The notes: generated by a model not told the origin, from the sequence alone. DNA of 64,000 nucleotides from Spirosoma arboris (GCF_009754945.1 NZ_WPIN01000006.1:186001-250000), one strand, 5' to 3'; positions 9,078-18,462 are shown, counted from the first letter of the stretch. Made by a program: numbers and translations.

Positions 9078-9365
9078 CTATGTCGTAATGACCGGCGTGA
9101 CGACCTGGTCTAATTGAGTTATTTTGTCAAACACCATTTGTTGTAATCTCTGCATCTGTCGTTCTCCTCTGAGCTTGGTGACCAAGCAGTCGAAGGCTAT
9201 CATTGCCAGGGCTTCCTGCGTTTCAGCAAAGCCCTTCTCCCGGTATTGCTTCAGTTCCTCCTGAATCAGCTTGGCGGCTTCGCGCACAACGGCTTCCGCT
9301 TCCGGTTCTACATACAATTTGTAGATGCGGTCGGCGATTTTTACGCGAATTGGCAGTTCTTCCAT
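9078..9365 (-). CDS. zapA: Cell division protein ZapA
   Basis: This 95-residue protein stabilises FtsZ filaments at the division ring. The N-terminal beta-hairpin (LPIRVKIADRIYKLYV) and the following helix with EALAMIAFDCL match ZapA. The C-terminal part (about 60-90) is a helix for coiled-coil dimerisation. It sits between a small coiled-coil gene (48 bp upstream) and rny, which supports a conserved division/RNA-decay operon. Confidence 0.92.
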   Translation of the reverse strand: MEELPIRVKIADRIYKLYVEPEAEAVVREAAKLIQEELKQYREKGFAETQEALAMIAFDCLVTKLRGERQMQRLQQMVFDKITQLDQVVTPVITT

Positions 9366-9413
9366 CGCTGCAGTCGGCTCAGATGGGGACTAATCCCCGG
9401 AGCCAATTTGGGT

Positions 9414-9752
9414 TTATGACAAACTACTCAAATGAGCAATACACCGTTCCAATTCCCGGATATACTCGTCGAGTTGTTGTTTTAATTCAGCATTCGTATT
9501 TTTATCAGACGGGTTGTCTTTTACAATTATACCACTATCTTTTGAATTTGGTGTATTTTTTTCCTGAATAGGTGTTTTTTTTCGTAATTCGATTACTAAT
9601 TTCTGCTCCTCTCTGAGGCTATCTTGGAGGGCATTATTTTCCCTTTCCAACTGCTCTATCTGCTTTTTTGCTTCAGCGTACATGCCCGTAAGCAACTCGA
9701 GTTTATGCTCGAATCGCTCTACCAATGCAATGATTTGTTTTTCGCTAACCAC
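9414..9752 (-). CDS. Small coiled-coil protein upstream of zapA
   Basis: This 112-residue protein has two predicted coiled coils, residues about 5-57 (EHKLELLTGMYAEAKKQIEQ) and about 88-110 (ELKQQLDEYIRELERCI), joined by a polar linker rich in K, N, D and S. It has no signal peptide and is probably cytoplasmic. Similar short ORFs commonly precede zapA in this phylum. By position and shape it could act like ZapB at the Z-ring, but that is inference. No enzymatic motif is visible. Confidence 0.8.
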   Translation of the reverse strand: MVSEKQIIALVERFEHKLELLTGMYAEAKKQIEQLERENNALQDSLREEQKLVIELRKKTPIQEKNTPNSKDSGIIVKDNPSDKNTNAELKQQLDEYIRELERCIAHLSSLS

Positions 9753-9759
9753 AGATTTT

Positions 9760-9850
9760 AATGAGTGATTGAGCGAATGACGAATGAGCGAATAAGTAAA
9801 TCCATAGGTAGCAGATATTACTCATTCACTCATTTATTCATTCACTCATT
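9760..9850. repeat. Imperfect inverted repeat built of GAATGA-like units, overlapping the pheT stop
   Basis: The left arm starts aatgagtgattgagcgaatg at 9760. The right arm (9818-9850) is ttactcattcactcatttat and onward. Each arm is a run of 4-8 base near-repeats, so pairing can slip. The right arm overlaps the pheT stop codon (9849-9851). Confidence 0.65.
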
Positions 9851-12278
9851 ATTTTCGAATTACTGCGCCCAATTCCTGCTCGAAAGCGCTCATGAGTCGC
9901 TGCATAGTCTTGTCAATTGCCGAGTCTGTAAGGGTCTGGGCAGTATCTTGTAACATAAAACTTACTGAGTATGCTTTTTTATCTGCTCCCAGATTTTCGC
10001 CCTCATATACATCGAAAACATTGACAGAACGCAATAATTTTCGTTCTGTTTGACGAGCTAATCGGTTGATTTGCTCGAAGTTAATCTTCTTGTCGATAAC
10101 CAGCGACAAGTCCCGACGAACTTCAGGGAACCGAACCACTTCTTCATAACGGGCCTTAGTCGTAGCCAGCTTCAGGAGTGCCTGCCAGTCAAAATCAGCG
10201 TAGAATACGAGCTGCTTCAGGTCAACCAATTTTGTTAGTTTAGGCTGAACCAACCCTAGACTTACAATTGGTTTCTTATTCACTACATAGGTCAGGCCAT
10301 ATTGGAAAAGCGTTGAATCGGCAGGTTGCGTCTCGAACGATTTAATGCGGAAGAGATTCAGTACCCGCTGCACAGCCGTAGCCAGATCGTGATAGGCCAC
10401 TGTCTGGTTTTTCTGTAGCCAGCTTTCAGGGTATTGATTGCCAGTTATGGCAAGACTTAGACGCATGCGTTCGACGTACTTAGTCGATCCATCTTCAAGT
10501 TTTACTTTATGATAGACTTTGCCAAATTCAAACGTTTTTAGATCCTTTTGCCGACGATTCAGGTTATAGACCAGCGTTTCGAGGGATGAGAATAATAACG
10601 TTTGCCGCATGACTGATAACTCGTCACTAAGCGGATTAAGCAGTGTTACATCACTCCCTGGTAACGAGGACCGAATAGCATCGTGATAAGCTGGACGCGT
10701 GAGCGATAAGGTCAGAATTTCATAGAATCCGTTGGCGGCCATTAGTTGCCCCACGCGGCTTTGCCATTGGTCGGGGTCAGTTTTAGGGAACTCTGATAGC
10801 GAATCGGCGGCCAGATTAACGGATAGAGGAACATTGTCCAATCCATAAATTCGAAGGATTTCTTCGATAACGTCAGCCTCGCGTGTGACGTCAACACGGT
10901 AGGGGGGGACAATAGCTACGAATCCAATATCATTGACTTCCTCTGCCAGAATATCCAATGCTTCCAGAATTCGGTGAATTTCGGTGCGATCAATCTGGAT
11001 ACCAATTAGTCGGTCAACGTTCCGATAACGAACAGATACCCGAAATGGGTCAATAGGATTCGGGTAGATATCTGTGATCTCAGAACTGATGATACCGCCT
11101 GCTACTTGTTGAATAAGTAGTGCAGCCCGTTTGAGGGCAAATACTGGCATATTCGGATCAGTACCCCGCTCGAAACGGAATGAAGCATCGGTTTTTAAGC
11201 CATGATGCTGTGCTGTTTTACGAACAGAGACGGGCGAAAAATAGGCTGATTCCAGAAAGATACTGGTCGTCTCGGCCGATACACCTGAATATTGACCGCC
11301 AAACACCCCTGCAATGCACATCGGTTTTTCGGCATCGCAGATCATTAGGTCAGTAGCACTAAGTTTACGTTCTACGCCGTCGAGCGTTATGAAAGGAGTC
11401 CCTTCGGGTAGTGTTTTTACGATGACTTGCCCGCCAGCAATTTTAGCTGCGTCGAAGGCGTGGAGTGGCTGCCCAAGATCGTGGCAAACGAAATTCGTTA
11501 TATCCACAAGGTTGTTAATCGGATTGAGCCCAATACTTATCAGTCGTTGTTTCAACCAATCTGGTGATTCACTTACCGTTAGGCCAGTAATCGTTAGGCC
11601 CGCATAACGTGGACAGGCAATGCCATCTTCAACCCGTACATCTAACGTCAGGCTGGTGTTGCCTACCTCAAATGCTTCTACAGATGGAAAACACATGGGA
11701 CGCTTCAAAACGGCTTTCAAGTCACGGGCTGTGCCGAGGTGAGATGCCGCATCAATGCGGTTTGGCGTCAATCCAATGGCAATTTGATAGTCTGCTTCGA
11801 GATTGAAATAACGGGCTGCGGGAGTTCCATTAGGAAGCTCAGTATCGAGCACCATAATGCCAGCGTGAGATGTTCCCAGGCCGATTTCATCTTCGGCGCA
11901 AATCATACCTTCGGAGGCAGCCCCGCGAATTTTGGCTTTCTTAATCTGAAACGATTCTCCAGAAGTGGGATACAGGGTCGCGCCAACAAGGGCTACAACA
12001 ACTTTCTGACCAGCGGCCACATTGGGTGCTCCGCAAACAATAGGCAGAGGTTGATCAGCACCAACATCTACAGTTGTCAGACTCAGCTTATCGGCATCCG
12101 GGTGTTTGGTGCAGGTGAGCACCTCCCCAATCACAACGCCTTCCAGGCCACCTGGTATGGCCTCAATTTTTTCGATTCCTTCCACTTCCAAACCCGTTGA
12201 CGTTAACAGTTTGCCAACTTCTTCGGGGGACTCAGGCAATTCAATAAACTCTTGTAACCATTTATAGGAAACTTCCAT
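9849..12278 (-). CDS. pheT: Phenylalanine--tRNA ligase beta subunit
   Basis: This 809-residue subunit of the heterotetrameric cytoplasmic enzyme charges tRNA-Phe. Regions in order: tRNA-binding OB-fold domain (about 40-155, HPDADKLSLTTVDVG), B3/B4 editing domain (about 210-395, NLVDITNF), B5 domain (about 405-480), catalytic-like core (about 500-690, LSDELSVMRQTLL), and the C-terminal ferredoxin-fold anticodon-binding domain (about 715-808, FPEVRRDLSLVID). Length is normal. pheS is not in the window. Confidence 0.97.
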   Translation of the reverse strand: MEVSYKWLQEFIELPESPEEVGKLLTSTGLEVEGIEKIEAIPGGLEGVVIGEVLTCTKHPDADKLSLTTVDVGADQPLPIVCGAPNVAAGQKVVVALVGATLYPTSGESFQIKKAKIRGAASEGMICAEDEIGLGTSHAGIMVLDTELPNGTPAARYFNLEADYQIAIGLTPNRIDAASHLGTARDLKAVLKRPMCFPSVEAFEVGNTSLTLDVRVEDGIACPRYAGLTITGLTVSESPDWLKQRLISIGLNPINNLVDITNFVCHDLGQPLHAFDAAKIAGGQVIVKTLPEGTPFITLDGVERKLSATDLMICDAEKPMCIAGVFGGQYSGVSAETTSIFLESAYFSPVSVRKTAQHHGLKTDASFRFERGTDPNMPVFALKRAALLIQQVAGGIISSEITDIYPNPIDPFRVSVRYRNVDRLIGIQIDRTEIHRILEALDILAEEVNDIGFVAIVPPYRVDVTREADVIEEILRIYGLDNVPLSVNLAADSLSEFPKTDPDQWQSRVGQLMAANGFYEILTLSLTRPAYHDAIRSSLPGSDVTLLNPLSDELSVMRQTLLFSSLETLVYNLNRRQKDLKTFEFGKVYHKVKLEDGSTKYVERMRLSLAITGNQYPESWLQKNQTVAYHDLATAVQRVLNLFRIKSFETQPADSTLFQYGLTYVVNKKPIVSLGLVQPKLTKLVDLKQLVFYADFDWQALLKLATTKARYEEVVRFPEVRRDLSLVIDKKINFEQINRLARQTERKLLRSVNVFDVYEGENLGADKKAYSVSFMLQDTAQTLTDSAIDKTMQRLMSAFEQELGAVIRK

Positions 12279-12303
12279 ACAGCGGCAATGCAGATAATTA
12301 CCA

Positions 12304-12311
12304 CAAAGGTA
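12304..12311 (-). promoter_or_regulatory. -7 box (TACCTTTG on minus strand) of pheT
   Basis: Forward CAAAGGTA is an exact minus-strand TAnnTTTG match 26 bases upstream of the pheT start. No convincing -33 TTG is seen at the expected distance, because that stretch is occupied by the next inverted repeat. Confidence 0.4.
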
Positions 12312-12331
12312 AGGAGAAAGTGATGTAAGTG

Positions 12332-12400
12332 GAGTAGGTAAAGGGGTGGAGTAAGTAAGCTACTCTACTTATTACACTTACTCCACCACTTCACCTACTC
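12332..12400. repeat. 25-bp inverted repeat between DUF1684 gene and pheT
   Basis: The left arm gagtaggtaaaggggtgg and onward (12332-12356) pairs with 12376-12400 at 23 of 25 positions across a 19-nt loop. The 5' arm is purine-rich. The right arm covers the stop codon of the DUF1684 gene (12395-12397). Confidence 0.75.
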
Positions 12401-13039
12401 ATGTGTTATATATTTCTCTCCAGCTTTAACGGCTAATGGTAATTTATTTTCGCCAGGAGGAAGGGGACATGAATATCCAGGATTATAGGCACAGTAAGGG
12501 TTGTAAGCTGTATTAAAATCCAGAATAGTCCGATTGTCGGTTAGTTTTTTAGGGTCTAATTCAAGATAACGCCCACCACCATAGGTTTCTTTGCCTGATG
12601 TTGCATCGCGAAATAGAATGGAGTACGTATTTTCAAGTTTTACGATCAGCAATCGGCAGGTTTCACCATTCAGGCTGAATACAGCATGAGCAAACTTGTC
12701 ATACACTTCTTCTTTGCCGTCACTCATATGTACAATGAGTTTCTGGGTTTTATCGGCAAAAGGCTCAAGTCTGGCCGGAACACGATAGGCAGGGTCAGGG
12801 GCAAAGTAGCGTAGACCGCCAAAGGCTGCTTTGTCCTTAATTGGCGATTCGCCGTCGGTACGGAAAAACTGATCTTTCTTGGTGCGTTCGGCGTCTATCT
12901 GCTGGCGGTACGTCTCTGGCTTGATAGACTCATCCAGACCGTCGGCAGATGTCATGTTAGCGCCATCGAAAAAGCTATAGTACAAAACAATCAGGGCAGC
13001 TAGAAATAGGCCCGTAAGAAAAAACTTATTTCTTGACAT
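12395..13039 (-). CDS. DUF1684 domain protein, membrane anchored
   Basis: This 214-residue protein has an N-terminal hydrophobic anchor (FFLTGLFLAALIVLYYSFF). The DUF1684 core contains DGESPI, FGGLRYFAPDPAYRVPA, ETYGGGRYLE and DFNTAYNPYCAYNPGYSCPLPP. This last Cys/Tyr/Pro-rich motif is characteristic of the family. Function is unknown. It probably faces the periplasm. It precedes pheT on the same strand, but a 25-bp hairpin lies between them. Confidence 0.85.
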   Translation of the reverse strand: MSRNKFFLTGLFLAALIVLYYSFFDGANMTSADGLDESIKPETYRQQIDAERTKKDQFFRTDGESPIKDKAAFGGLRYFAPDPAYRVPARLEPFADKTQKLIVHMSDGKEEVYDKFAHAVFSLNGETCRLLIVKLENTYSILFRDATSGKETYGGGRYLELDPKKLTDNRTILDFNTAYNPYCAYNPGYSCPLPPGENKLPLAVKAGEKYITHE

Positions 13040-13322
13040 AATCTCTCAAAATAAACAACAGGAAACATGATCTCAAATCAGAACTCCTCACTTAGTGCAT
13101 AAAGTTTTCTTTATAAGTCTTTAAGGGTGGTTATTATACCATTTTTTCGTGTAGGCTATCCCGCTTTAGCGCCAATGCCAAAAGTATAAACTTAAGCCTG
13201 GATTCGATATTTATACTTTAGCTATACTTTAATATATTTATTGCTTTGGATAGGGCCCTAATTGCACAAATAACTTTCTTTGCGAATGGCAAAACTTTAT
13301 GGATTGAAGCCATTGACTCAGT
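13040..13322. other. Divergent intergenic region (DUF1684 gene / aminotransferase)
   Basis: This is 283 bp of AT-rich DNA with no supported gene. For the plus strand a TTTG at 13245-13248 and a TAACTTTC at 13271-13278 lie 22 bases apart, a near match to the Bacteroidota promoter, 45 bases before the aminotransferase start. Nothing else convincing was seen. Confidence 0.4.
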
Positions 13323-14420
13323 ATGATTCCCTTTCTGGATCTGAAGCACGTAAATAAACCGCACCAGTCGGCTATCCAAACGGCCACTGAGCGTGTTCTG
13401 ACATCGGGTTGGTATATTTTAGGGAGAGAAGTCGAAAATTTTGAACGCCAATTTGCCGACTATTGCCAAACGAAACACTGTATCGGGGTGGCTAGTGGGC
13501 TTGATGCACTGACCTTGGTCTTAAAAGCATGGAATTTTCGGGCGGATAGTGAGATAATCATAGCCTCTAATGCTTATATCGCATCAGTGTTGAGTATTAC
13601 CCACGCTGGCCTGACACCAGTTTTGGTCGAGCCAGACCCATATACATACTTACTTGATCCCACCAAAATTGAACAAGCCATTACAGAACGAACAAAAGCT
13701 ATTCTGCCAGTTCATCTGTACGGACGCTGTTGCGATATGAGGACGATTCATACACTGGCGCAACGTTACAAGCTGAAAATACTAGAAGATGCGGCCCAGG
13801 CGCACGGGGCTGTTTACGGCGAAAATCGAGCAGGTAATCTCGGCGATGCTGCGGGCTGGAGTTTTTATCCGAGTAAAAATCTAGGGGCGCTAGGCGATGC
13901 CGGAGCTATTACAACCAACGATGACACGTTAGCCAATCAGCTTCGGGCCTGGCGAAACTATGGTTCATCGCAGAAATGCGTCACTGATTATCAGGGATAT
14001 AATAGCCGGTTAGATGAGTTACAGGCTGCTATACTTTTGGCTAAATTGCCGTTACTCAATGAAGAAAATAGCCATAGACGAGCATTGGCCCGACGTTACT
14101 TGTTCGGTCTTCAGAATCCAGATGTGATAGTACCTTCAGCAGATCAAATCGATCAGGATGTTTGGCATTTATTTGTCATCCGCCATCCCCGGCGCGACAA
14201 CCTGCGAGCCTATCTATTTGATAAAGGCATTGGAACCGATGTTCACTATCCCATTCCACCCCATCATCAGAAAGCATACGCTTCATTGGCACATTTGTCG
14301 TTACCAATTTCAGAGCAGATGCATCGGGAAGTACTTAGCTTGCCGCTCAATCCATCATTGACCGATGGAGAGGTGACTTATATTATTGATACGATTAATG
14401 AATTTAGCAAAGAACCCTAA
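13323..14420 (+). CDS. DegT/DnrJ/EryC1/StrS family PLP-dependent sugar aminotransferase
   Basis: This 365-residue cytoplasmic enzyme probably transaminates a nucleotide-linked keto sugar. Visible features are LTSGWYILG (27-35), GVASGLDAL (55-63), EDAAQAHGA with Asp156 and Gln159, and the PLP lysine Lys185 in FYPSKNLGALGDAG. The C-terminal region has HHQKAY and LPLNP as in the family. FdtB/QdtB-type enzymes (dTDP-3-keto-6-deoxyhexose transaminases) are the closest match from memory, but no other sugar-pathway genes are adjacent. It appears monocistronic. Confidence 0.88.
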   Translation: MIPFLDLKHVNKPHQSAIQTATERVLTSGWYILGREVENFERQFADYCQTKHCIGVASGLDALTLVLKAWNFRADSEIIIASNAYIASVLSITHAGLTPVLVEPDPYTYLLDPTKIEQAITERTKAILPVHLYGRCCDMRTIHTLAQRYKLKILEDAAQAHGAVYGENRAGNLGDAAGWSFYPSKNLGALGDAGAITTNDDTLANQLRAWRNYGSSQKCVTDYQGYNSRLDELQAAILLAKLPLLNEENSHRRALARRYLFGLQNPDVIVPSADQIDQDVWHLFVIRHPRRDNLRAYLFDKGIGTDVHYPIPPHHQKAYASLAHLSLPISEQMHREVLSLPLNPSLTDGEVTYIIDTINEFSKEP

Positions 14421-14525
14421 AGAGTTAACAAGGGTAAGGGTGTCAAATACCTGTCTGTTATCATTCGCGGGCCGAACCCCATTTGGCAGTTCGATGTTTG
14501 TAAAAGTGCGCAAGTTATAAGTTAG

Positions 14526-14582
14526 TAAGTTGTAAGTGGCTAGCGCGAATGAGTTGCTTTCGCGTCAGCCACTTACAACTTA
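14526..14582. repeat. Inverted repeat between aminotransferase gene and ribE
   Basis: The core stem taagttgtaagtggct (14526-14541) is the exact reverse complement of 14567-14582. An inner gcgcgaa/ttcgcg extends it. The outer flanks repeat the unit (a)agttataagtta, so longer slipped pairings are possible. I found no FMN riboswitch-like consensus before ribE. Confidence 0.7.
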
Positions 14583-14609
14583 CAACTTACTTCCTTATTA
14601 ACTAAAACT

Positions 14610-15203
14610 ATGTTTACTGGTATTGTTGAAACAACTGGCCGTGTATCGGCGATTGAAGCAGAAGACACAAATCTTACTTTTCATATTGAATCGTCGTTGG
14701 CTTCCGAATTGAAAATTGATCAAAGTGTCAGCCATAATGGGGTCTGCCTGACTGTCACAAGTGTGAGTGATGGAAGCTATACCGTGACGGCGGTGGATGA
14801 AACGCTCAAAAAAACAAACCTGGGGAAAGTAAAGCCCGGTGATCGTGTCAATCTGGAGCGGTGTATGCCGGCTAATGGACGCTTTGATGGACATATCGTG
14901 CAGGGGCATGTCGACCAGACTGGTATTTGTACTAATATTCAGGATTTGAATGGTAGTTGGTTATTCGATTTTCAGTATGAGCCCGATGCCTCAGACAATC
15001 TAACAGTCGAAAAAGGGTCTATTTGTATAAATGGCGTCAGTTTAACCGTTTTTAACTCACAGACCGATCGATTTCGAGTAACAATCATTCCCTACACGTA
15101 CGAGCATACCACATTTAGTGATCTAAACGTTGGTGATGTGATTAATCTGGAGTTCGATATTATTGGGAAGTATATCAAAAAAATGCTTGGTGGCTATCAA
15201 TAA
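14610..15203 (+). CDS. ribE: Riboflavin synthase (alpha subunit)
   Basis: This 197-residue enzyme dismutates two 6,7-dimethyl-8-ribityllumazine molecules to riboflavin. It begins with the canonical MFTGIVE and has two lumazine-binding repeats (about 1-95 and 98-190). The repeats carry NGVCLTV and NGVSLTV, and HIVQGHVD opens the second half. Length is normal. It is flanked by long inverted repeats on both sides and appears to be transcribed alone. Confidence 0.95.
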   Translation: MFTGIVETTGRVSAIEAEDTNLTFHIESSLASELKIDQSVSHNGVCLTVTSVSDGSYTVTAVDETLKKTNLGKVKPGDRVNLERCMPANGRFDGHIVQGHVDQTGICTNIQDLNGSWLFDFQYEPDASDNLTVEKGSICINGVSLTVFNSQTDRFRVTIIPYTYEHTTFSDLNVGDVINLEFDIIGKYIKKMLGGYQ

Positions 15204-15220
15204 CCAATTTACTTTGTACT

Positions 15221-15333
15221 TAGTGAAGTGAATGTGGTTAGTGAAGTAGGTGGAGTAAGTGTAGTTAGTAAACCTTTTAAACGTACTATACTCCCTCCCT
15301 CCACCTACTTCACTAACCACACCTACTTCACTA
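15221..15333. repeat. Long (about 35-bp) inverted repeat between ribE and the PASTA gene
   Basis: The left arm tagtgaagtgaatgtggtta and onward (15221-15255) pairs with 15299-15333 with only a few mismatches. Each arm holds two or three copies of a tagtgaagt(a/g) unit. The 5' arm is purine-rich and the 3' arm pyrimidine-rich. Confidence 0.8.
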
Positions 15334-15357
15334 AAAAACTATTTCACCAACTCCCGA

Positions 15358-16134
15358 ATGACTAAAGTCAGCACCCGCTCTTTTTCTGACCTGCTGATTA
15401 ATATTGGCATTATCCTGGCCTTATTCGCTGTTTTGTTTCTGGCCTTTTTCTTTGTGTATTTGCCCTTTACCACTAATCATGGGCAAACAATTACGGTACC
15501 TGACGTAACGAAACTAAGCTTTGATGAGATGCAGAATCTCCTGGATGACCGCGATCTTCGGTACGAAGTCAGTGATTGTACATTTGTGGCTGGAGCACAA
15601 CCGTTAACCGTTGTACTCCAATATCCACGAGCCAATGCAAAAGTGAAGGAAGGTCGTAAAATATATGTGACACTTACCAAGCGTGTGGCGCCGATGGTGT
15701 CGATGCCTAAACTCGTCGATCTCACATTGCGTAGTGCTGAACTAAACCTGCAATCATTGGGCCTGGAGAAAGGGGAGACAATTTATGTTCCCGACGTAGC
15801 CAAGAATTCGGTGCTGCGCCAGTTATATAATGGTAAAGAAATTACACCTGGGACTCCCGTACCGAAAGGAGCAAGCATTGATCTTGAAATTGGAGATGGT
15901 CTCGGAAGTACGATGTTTGAGATTCCGAACGTTGTAGGATTACCCCTCGATGAAGCGGAAGCCGCTATTCGTGGTTCTAATTTAAAAGTTGGCACGAAAA
16001 TTTCCGTTGATGACCCTGAGAAGGAAGTTGGAACCGTGATCAAGCAACGACCCGAAGCTCGGTCTGGTGAACGCATCCGCGTTGGCGAAACAATGGATTT
16101 ATGGATAGTGGGGCCAATTGAGCCAGACCAATAA
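15358..16134 (+). CDS. Membrane-anchored PASTA domain protein
   Basis: This 258-residue protein has a short cytoplasmic start, one transmembrane segment (about 12-34, INIGIILALFAVLFLAFFF) and three periplasmic PASTA repeats (about 43-112, 113-182, 188-256). The repeats are marked by VPDVTKLSFDEM, MPKLVDLTLRSAEL and IPNVVGLPLDEAEAAI. PASTA domains bind muropeptides in kinases and PBPs. Here neither a kinase nor a transpeptidase domain is attached. It lies 23 bp before the T9SS cargo gene and may be cotranscribed with it. Confidence 0.88.
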   Translation: MTKVSTRSFSDLLINIGIILALFAVLFLAFFFVYLPFTTNHGQTITVPDVTKLSFDEMQNLLDDRDLRYEVSDCTFVAGAQPLTVVLQYPRANAKVKEGRKIYVTLTKRVAPMVSMPKLVDLTLRSAELNLQSLGLEKGETIYVPDVAKNSVLRQLYNGKEITPGTPVPKGASIDLEIGDGLGSTMFEIPNVVGLPLDEAEAAIRGSNLKVGTKISVDDPEKEVGTVIKQRPEARSGERIRVGETMDLWIVGPIEPDQ

Positions 16135-16157
16135 AAAACTTTCGGCACGAATGCCCA

Positions 16158-18062
16158 ATGGGAATTGCTTTACTTAATCTATCGCACACTGCTATTATCC
16201 GACGATTTTTGCGCGGCTTTTTGTTGATTATCTGTTGTCTGCAGGCATCGGCAGGTATGGCGCAGACATCGTTGCAACTGCCATTTTTTGATGATTTTGC
16301 TACTGCGGCAGCTCGTTCGGGTTCTACCCAACCCGACCCCAGTCGCTGGCAACCCGGTAGCGGTGTGTATATCAACAACACGATGGCCATCGACCAGCCC
16401 ACCATCAATGTGGCTACCTTCGATGGGCTCCAGGCTAATGGAAGGCCCTATGTAAGTAATAATCCGCTAGATCAGGGGTACACCGATACACTCGAATCGA
16501 AACCGATCAATCTGTCGGGTTTATCGGCGGGGAGTGCCGTTTATCTCAGTTTTTTCTGGCAATCCAAAGGATTAGGTGAGTTGCCTGATCCCGGCGATAC
16601 GTTGTCGACTCCGCAAGGGAGCCCCCCAATTCTTCAGGCTGGCGATTCATTAACACTTCAGTTTCGGGATGCTACTGGCATCTGGAAAACAGTATGGGGA
16701 CAAGCAGGTGGTCATGTGGACAGTACGTTTAATCAGGCGTTTGTCCAGATTTCTGATGCCAGCTATTTTTATGATGGATTTGCCTTTCGGTTTCGCTCTT
16801 TTGGGCGACGTTCGGGCCCATTTGATACCTGGCATATTGACTACATTTACCTGAATAAAGGCCGATCAGCAACGGATAAATATATGATTGATATAGCTAC
16901 TCAACGAGCGCTTAGTCCGCTCTTGAAACGCTATACAGCTATGCCGATGTCGCAGTACAAGATAAAAGGGGCGGCTGAGCTAGCCGATTCGGTAAATACA
17001 GTCGTTAAGAACCTGATCAATAACCCAACTCCGGTTCCCTCGCGTTTCATTGTACGTGATGACGTATCAGGACGTTCTTTGCAGAATGAACTAACAGCCC
17101 CTATTTACGTAAATGGCTCTCAACGCAGAAGCGTGAAACCAAGTGCGTACACCTTCGATAACACGGTTACCAAAGCCTTGTTGCATTACGAACTAGATTT
17201 GCAAACGAGCGATAACCAAAACTCGATTTTTCAGCGTGAACCACAAACGCTTCTTCGAAACGATACAATTTCGGCAGTGGCAGCTCTGGATGATTATTAC
17301 GCCTACGATGATGGTTCGTGGGAGTATGCTCAACAGATTAGACAACGTGAGCAGATTGCCGTGCGGTTTATTCTGAACAGACCTGACACGATTGGCAGCG
17401 TCCGGGCTTGTATCGTTCCGTTTACTACTGACCAGACAGGGCAACCTTTTGTGATTACGGTTTATGCAAACCAAAACGGCAAACCAGGGACAGCCCTTTA
17501 TCAGCAGTCGTTCTCCATGCAATATCCTGACACACGTAATGGTTTTGTTGACTACAAATTTACCCGGAGTGTGATCGTAAAAGATACATTTTACGTTGGT
17601 TATCAGCAAATTAGTAGCAGCGATACTACCTTTTTACGCTTAGGGTTTGATAAAAGTAGCCCCTTTGGTGCAAACATTTTCTATAATGGCGGGACTAATT
17701 GGGAGCAGAATCTCCAGACAGGATCGCAGGGCTCTACCACTTCCTTATTACAGGTACAGGGAGCATTTATGTTGAGACCAGTAATGGGTGGCAAACTAGC
17801 CGTTGTTACCGCCACGACTGAACCAGAGCCATTGGTTCCTCTCCGAACATACCCTAATCCAACATCGGGTCTGATTCAATGGGATGACCCACGCCTGACT
17901 CGATTAGAGGTAATAAACAGTACAGGCAGACTAGTACATACCGTTGAACCAGAACGTGGCCAGCGAACGTTAGACCTGAGTTATCTACCCGATGGTCTCT
18001 ATTTAATCCGGCTTTTTGCTAAACAACAGACGACCGTACAGAAATTAATTATTCAACATTAA
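16158..18062 (+). CDS. T9SS-exported protein of unknown function
   Basis: This 634-residue protein has an N-terminal signal (RRFLRGFLLIICCLQASAGMAQ, cleavage about residue 36) and a large beta-rich body. The body contains LPFFDDFA, the MAM/LamG-like stretch VYLSFFWQSKGLGE...DSLTLQF, and DTWHIDYIYLN. The C-terminal type A sorting domain (about 560-634, RTYPNPTSG then PDGLYLIRLF) predicts surface delivery by the type IX system. FFDDF with a DTWHIDY motif is typical of gliding/adhesin-like surface proteins of the phylum. No catalytic residues are recognised. Confidence 0.8.
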   Translation: MGIALLNLSHTAIIRRFLRGFLLIICCLQASAGMAQTSLQLPFFDDFATAAARSGSTQPDPSRWQPGSGVYINNTMAIDQPTINVATFDGLQANGRPYVSNNPLDQGYTDTLESKPINLSGLSAGSAVYLSFFWQSKGLGELPDPGDTLSTPQGSPPILQAGDSLTLQFRDATGIWKTVWGQAGGHVDSTFNQAFVQISDASYFYDGFAFRFRSFGRRSGPFDTWHIDYIYLNKGRSATDKYMIDIATQRALSPLLKRYTAMPMSQYKIKGAAELADSVNTVVKNLINNPTPVPSRFIVRDDVSGRSLQNELTAPIYVNGSQRRSVKPSAYTFDNTVTKALLHYELDLQTSDNQNSIFQREPQTLLRNDTISAVAALDDYYAYDDGSWEYAQQIRQREQIAVRFILNRPDTIGSVRACIVPFTTDQTGQPFVITVYANQNGKPGTALYQQSFSMQYPDTRNGFVDYKFTRSVIVKDTFYVGYQQISSSDTTFLRLGFDKSSPFGANIFYNGGTNWEQNLQTGSQGSTTSLLQVQGAFMLRPVMGGKLAVVTATTEPEPLVPLRTYPNPTSGLIQWDDPRLTRLEVINSTGRLVHTVEPERGQRTLDLSYLPDGLYLIRLFAKQQTTVQKLIIQH

Positions 18063-18071
18063 AATCAGTCG

Positions 18072-18117
18072 ATAGTTGGCAATCGTCAGTTCCCAAAATC
18101 TAACGACTACTAACTAT
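18072..18117. repeat. Imperfect inverted repeat between T9SS gene and rhodanese gene
   Basis: Bases 18072-18089 (atagttggcaatcgtcag) pair with 18100-18117 at about 14 of 18 positions across a 10-nt loop. This is weaker than the others but in the equivalent position. Confidence 0.4.
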
Positions 18118-18133
18118 TGATTATCAACTAATC

Positions 18134-18427
18134 ATGGATATTACCGTACAGGAATTAAAAGAGCGAATCGACAAAGGCGAAAAACTAAATCTGTTTGACG
18201 TTCGCGAACCTAACGAATACGAAGACGACAACATTGGCGCAACGCTTATTCCGTTAGGCGATTTACCTTATCGCCTAGATGAACTCGACGGCCTGCAAGA
18301 CGAAGAGGTAATTGTTCATTGCCGATCAGGCAAACGCAGCGGTATGGCCCAGCAAATTCTGGAGCAGAACGGATTTAACAATGTTCGCAATGTAATTGGC
18401 GGAATGTTGGCCTACCGCGCACAATAG
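18134..18427 (+). CDS. Single-domain rhodanese-like sulfurtransferase
   Basis: This 97-residue cytoplasmic protein is one rhodanese domain. It has FDVREPNEYE (21-30) and the active-site loop CRSGKRS with the persulfide-carrying Cys63. It is close to the GlpE/PspE-type small sulfurtransferases. Sulfur relay is the likely role. The physiological acceptor cannot be told from context. Its stop codon lies inside a 20-bp direct repeat. Confidence 0.9.
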   Translation: MDITVQELKERIDKGEKLNLFDVREPNEYEDDNIGATLIPLGDLPYRLDELDGLQDEEVIVHCRSGKRSGMAQQILEQNGFNNVRNVIGGMLAYRAQ

Positions 18428-18462
18428 TTTGATGGAGGATACACAATAGTTTGATGGAGGAT
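18421..18462 (+). repeat. 20-bp tandem direct repeat spanning the rhodanese stop codon
   Basis: acaatagtttgatggaggat occurs at 18421-18440 and again at 18443-18462, separated by 2 bases. The first copy contains the stop codon (TAG 18425-18427). This looks like a recent local duplication of the gene end. Confidence 0.8.

Noticed and set aside
14421..14609. Possible FMN riboswitch before riboflavin synthase
   Set aside because: No RFN consensus segments were seen. The leader is dominated by the simple inverted repeat.
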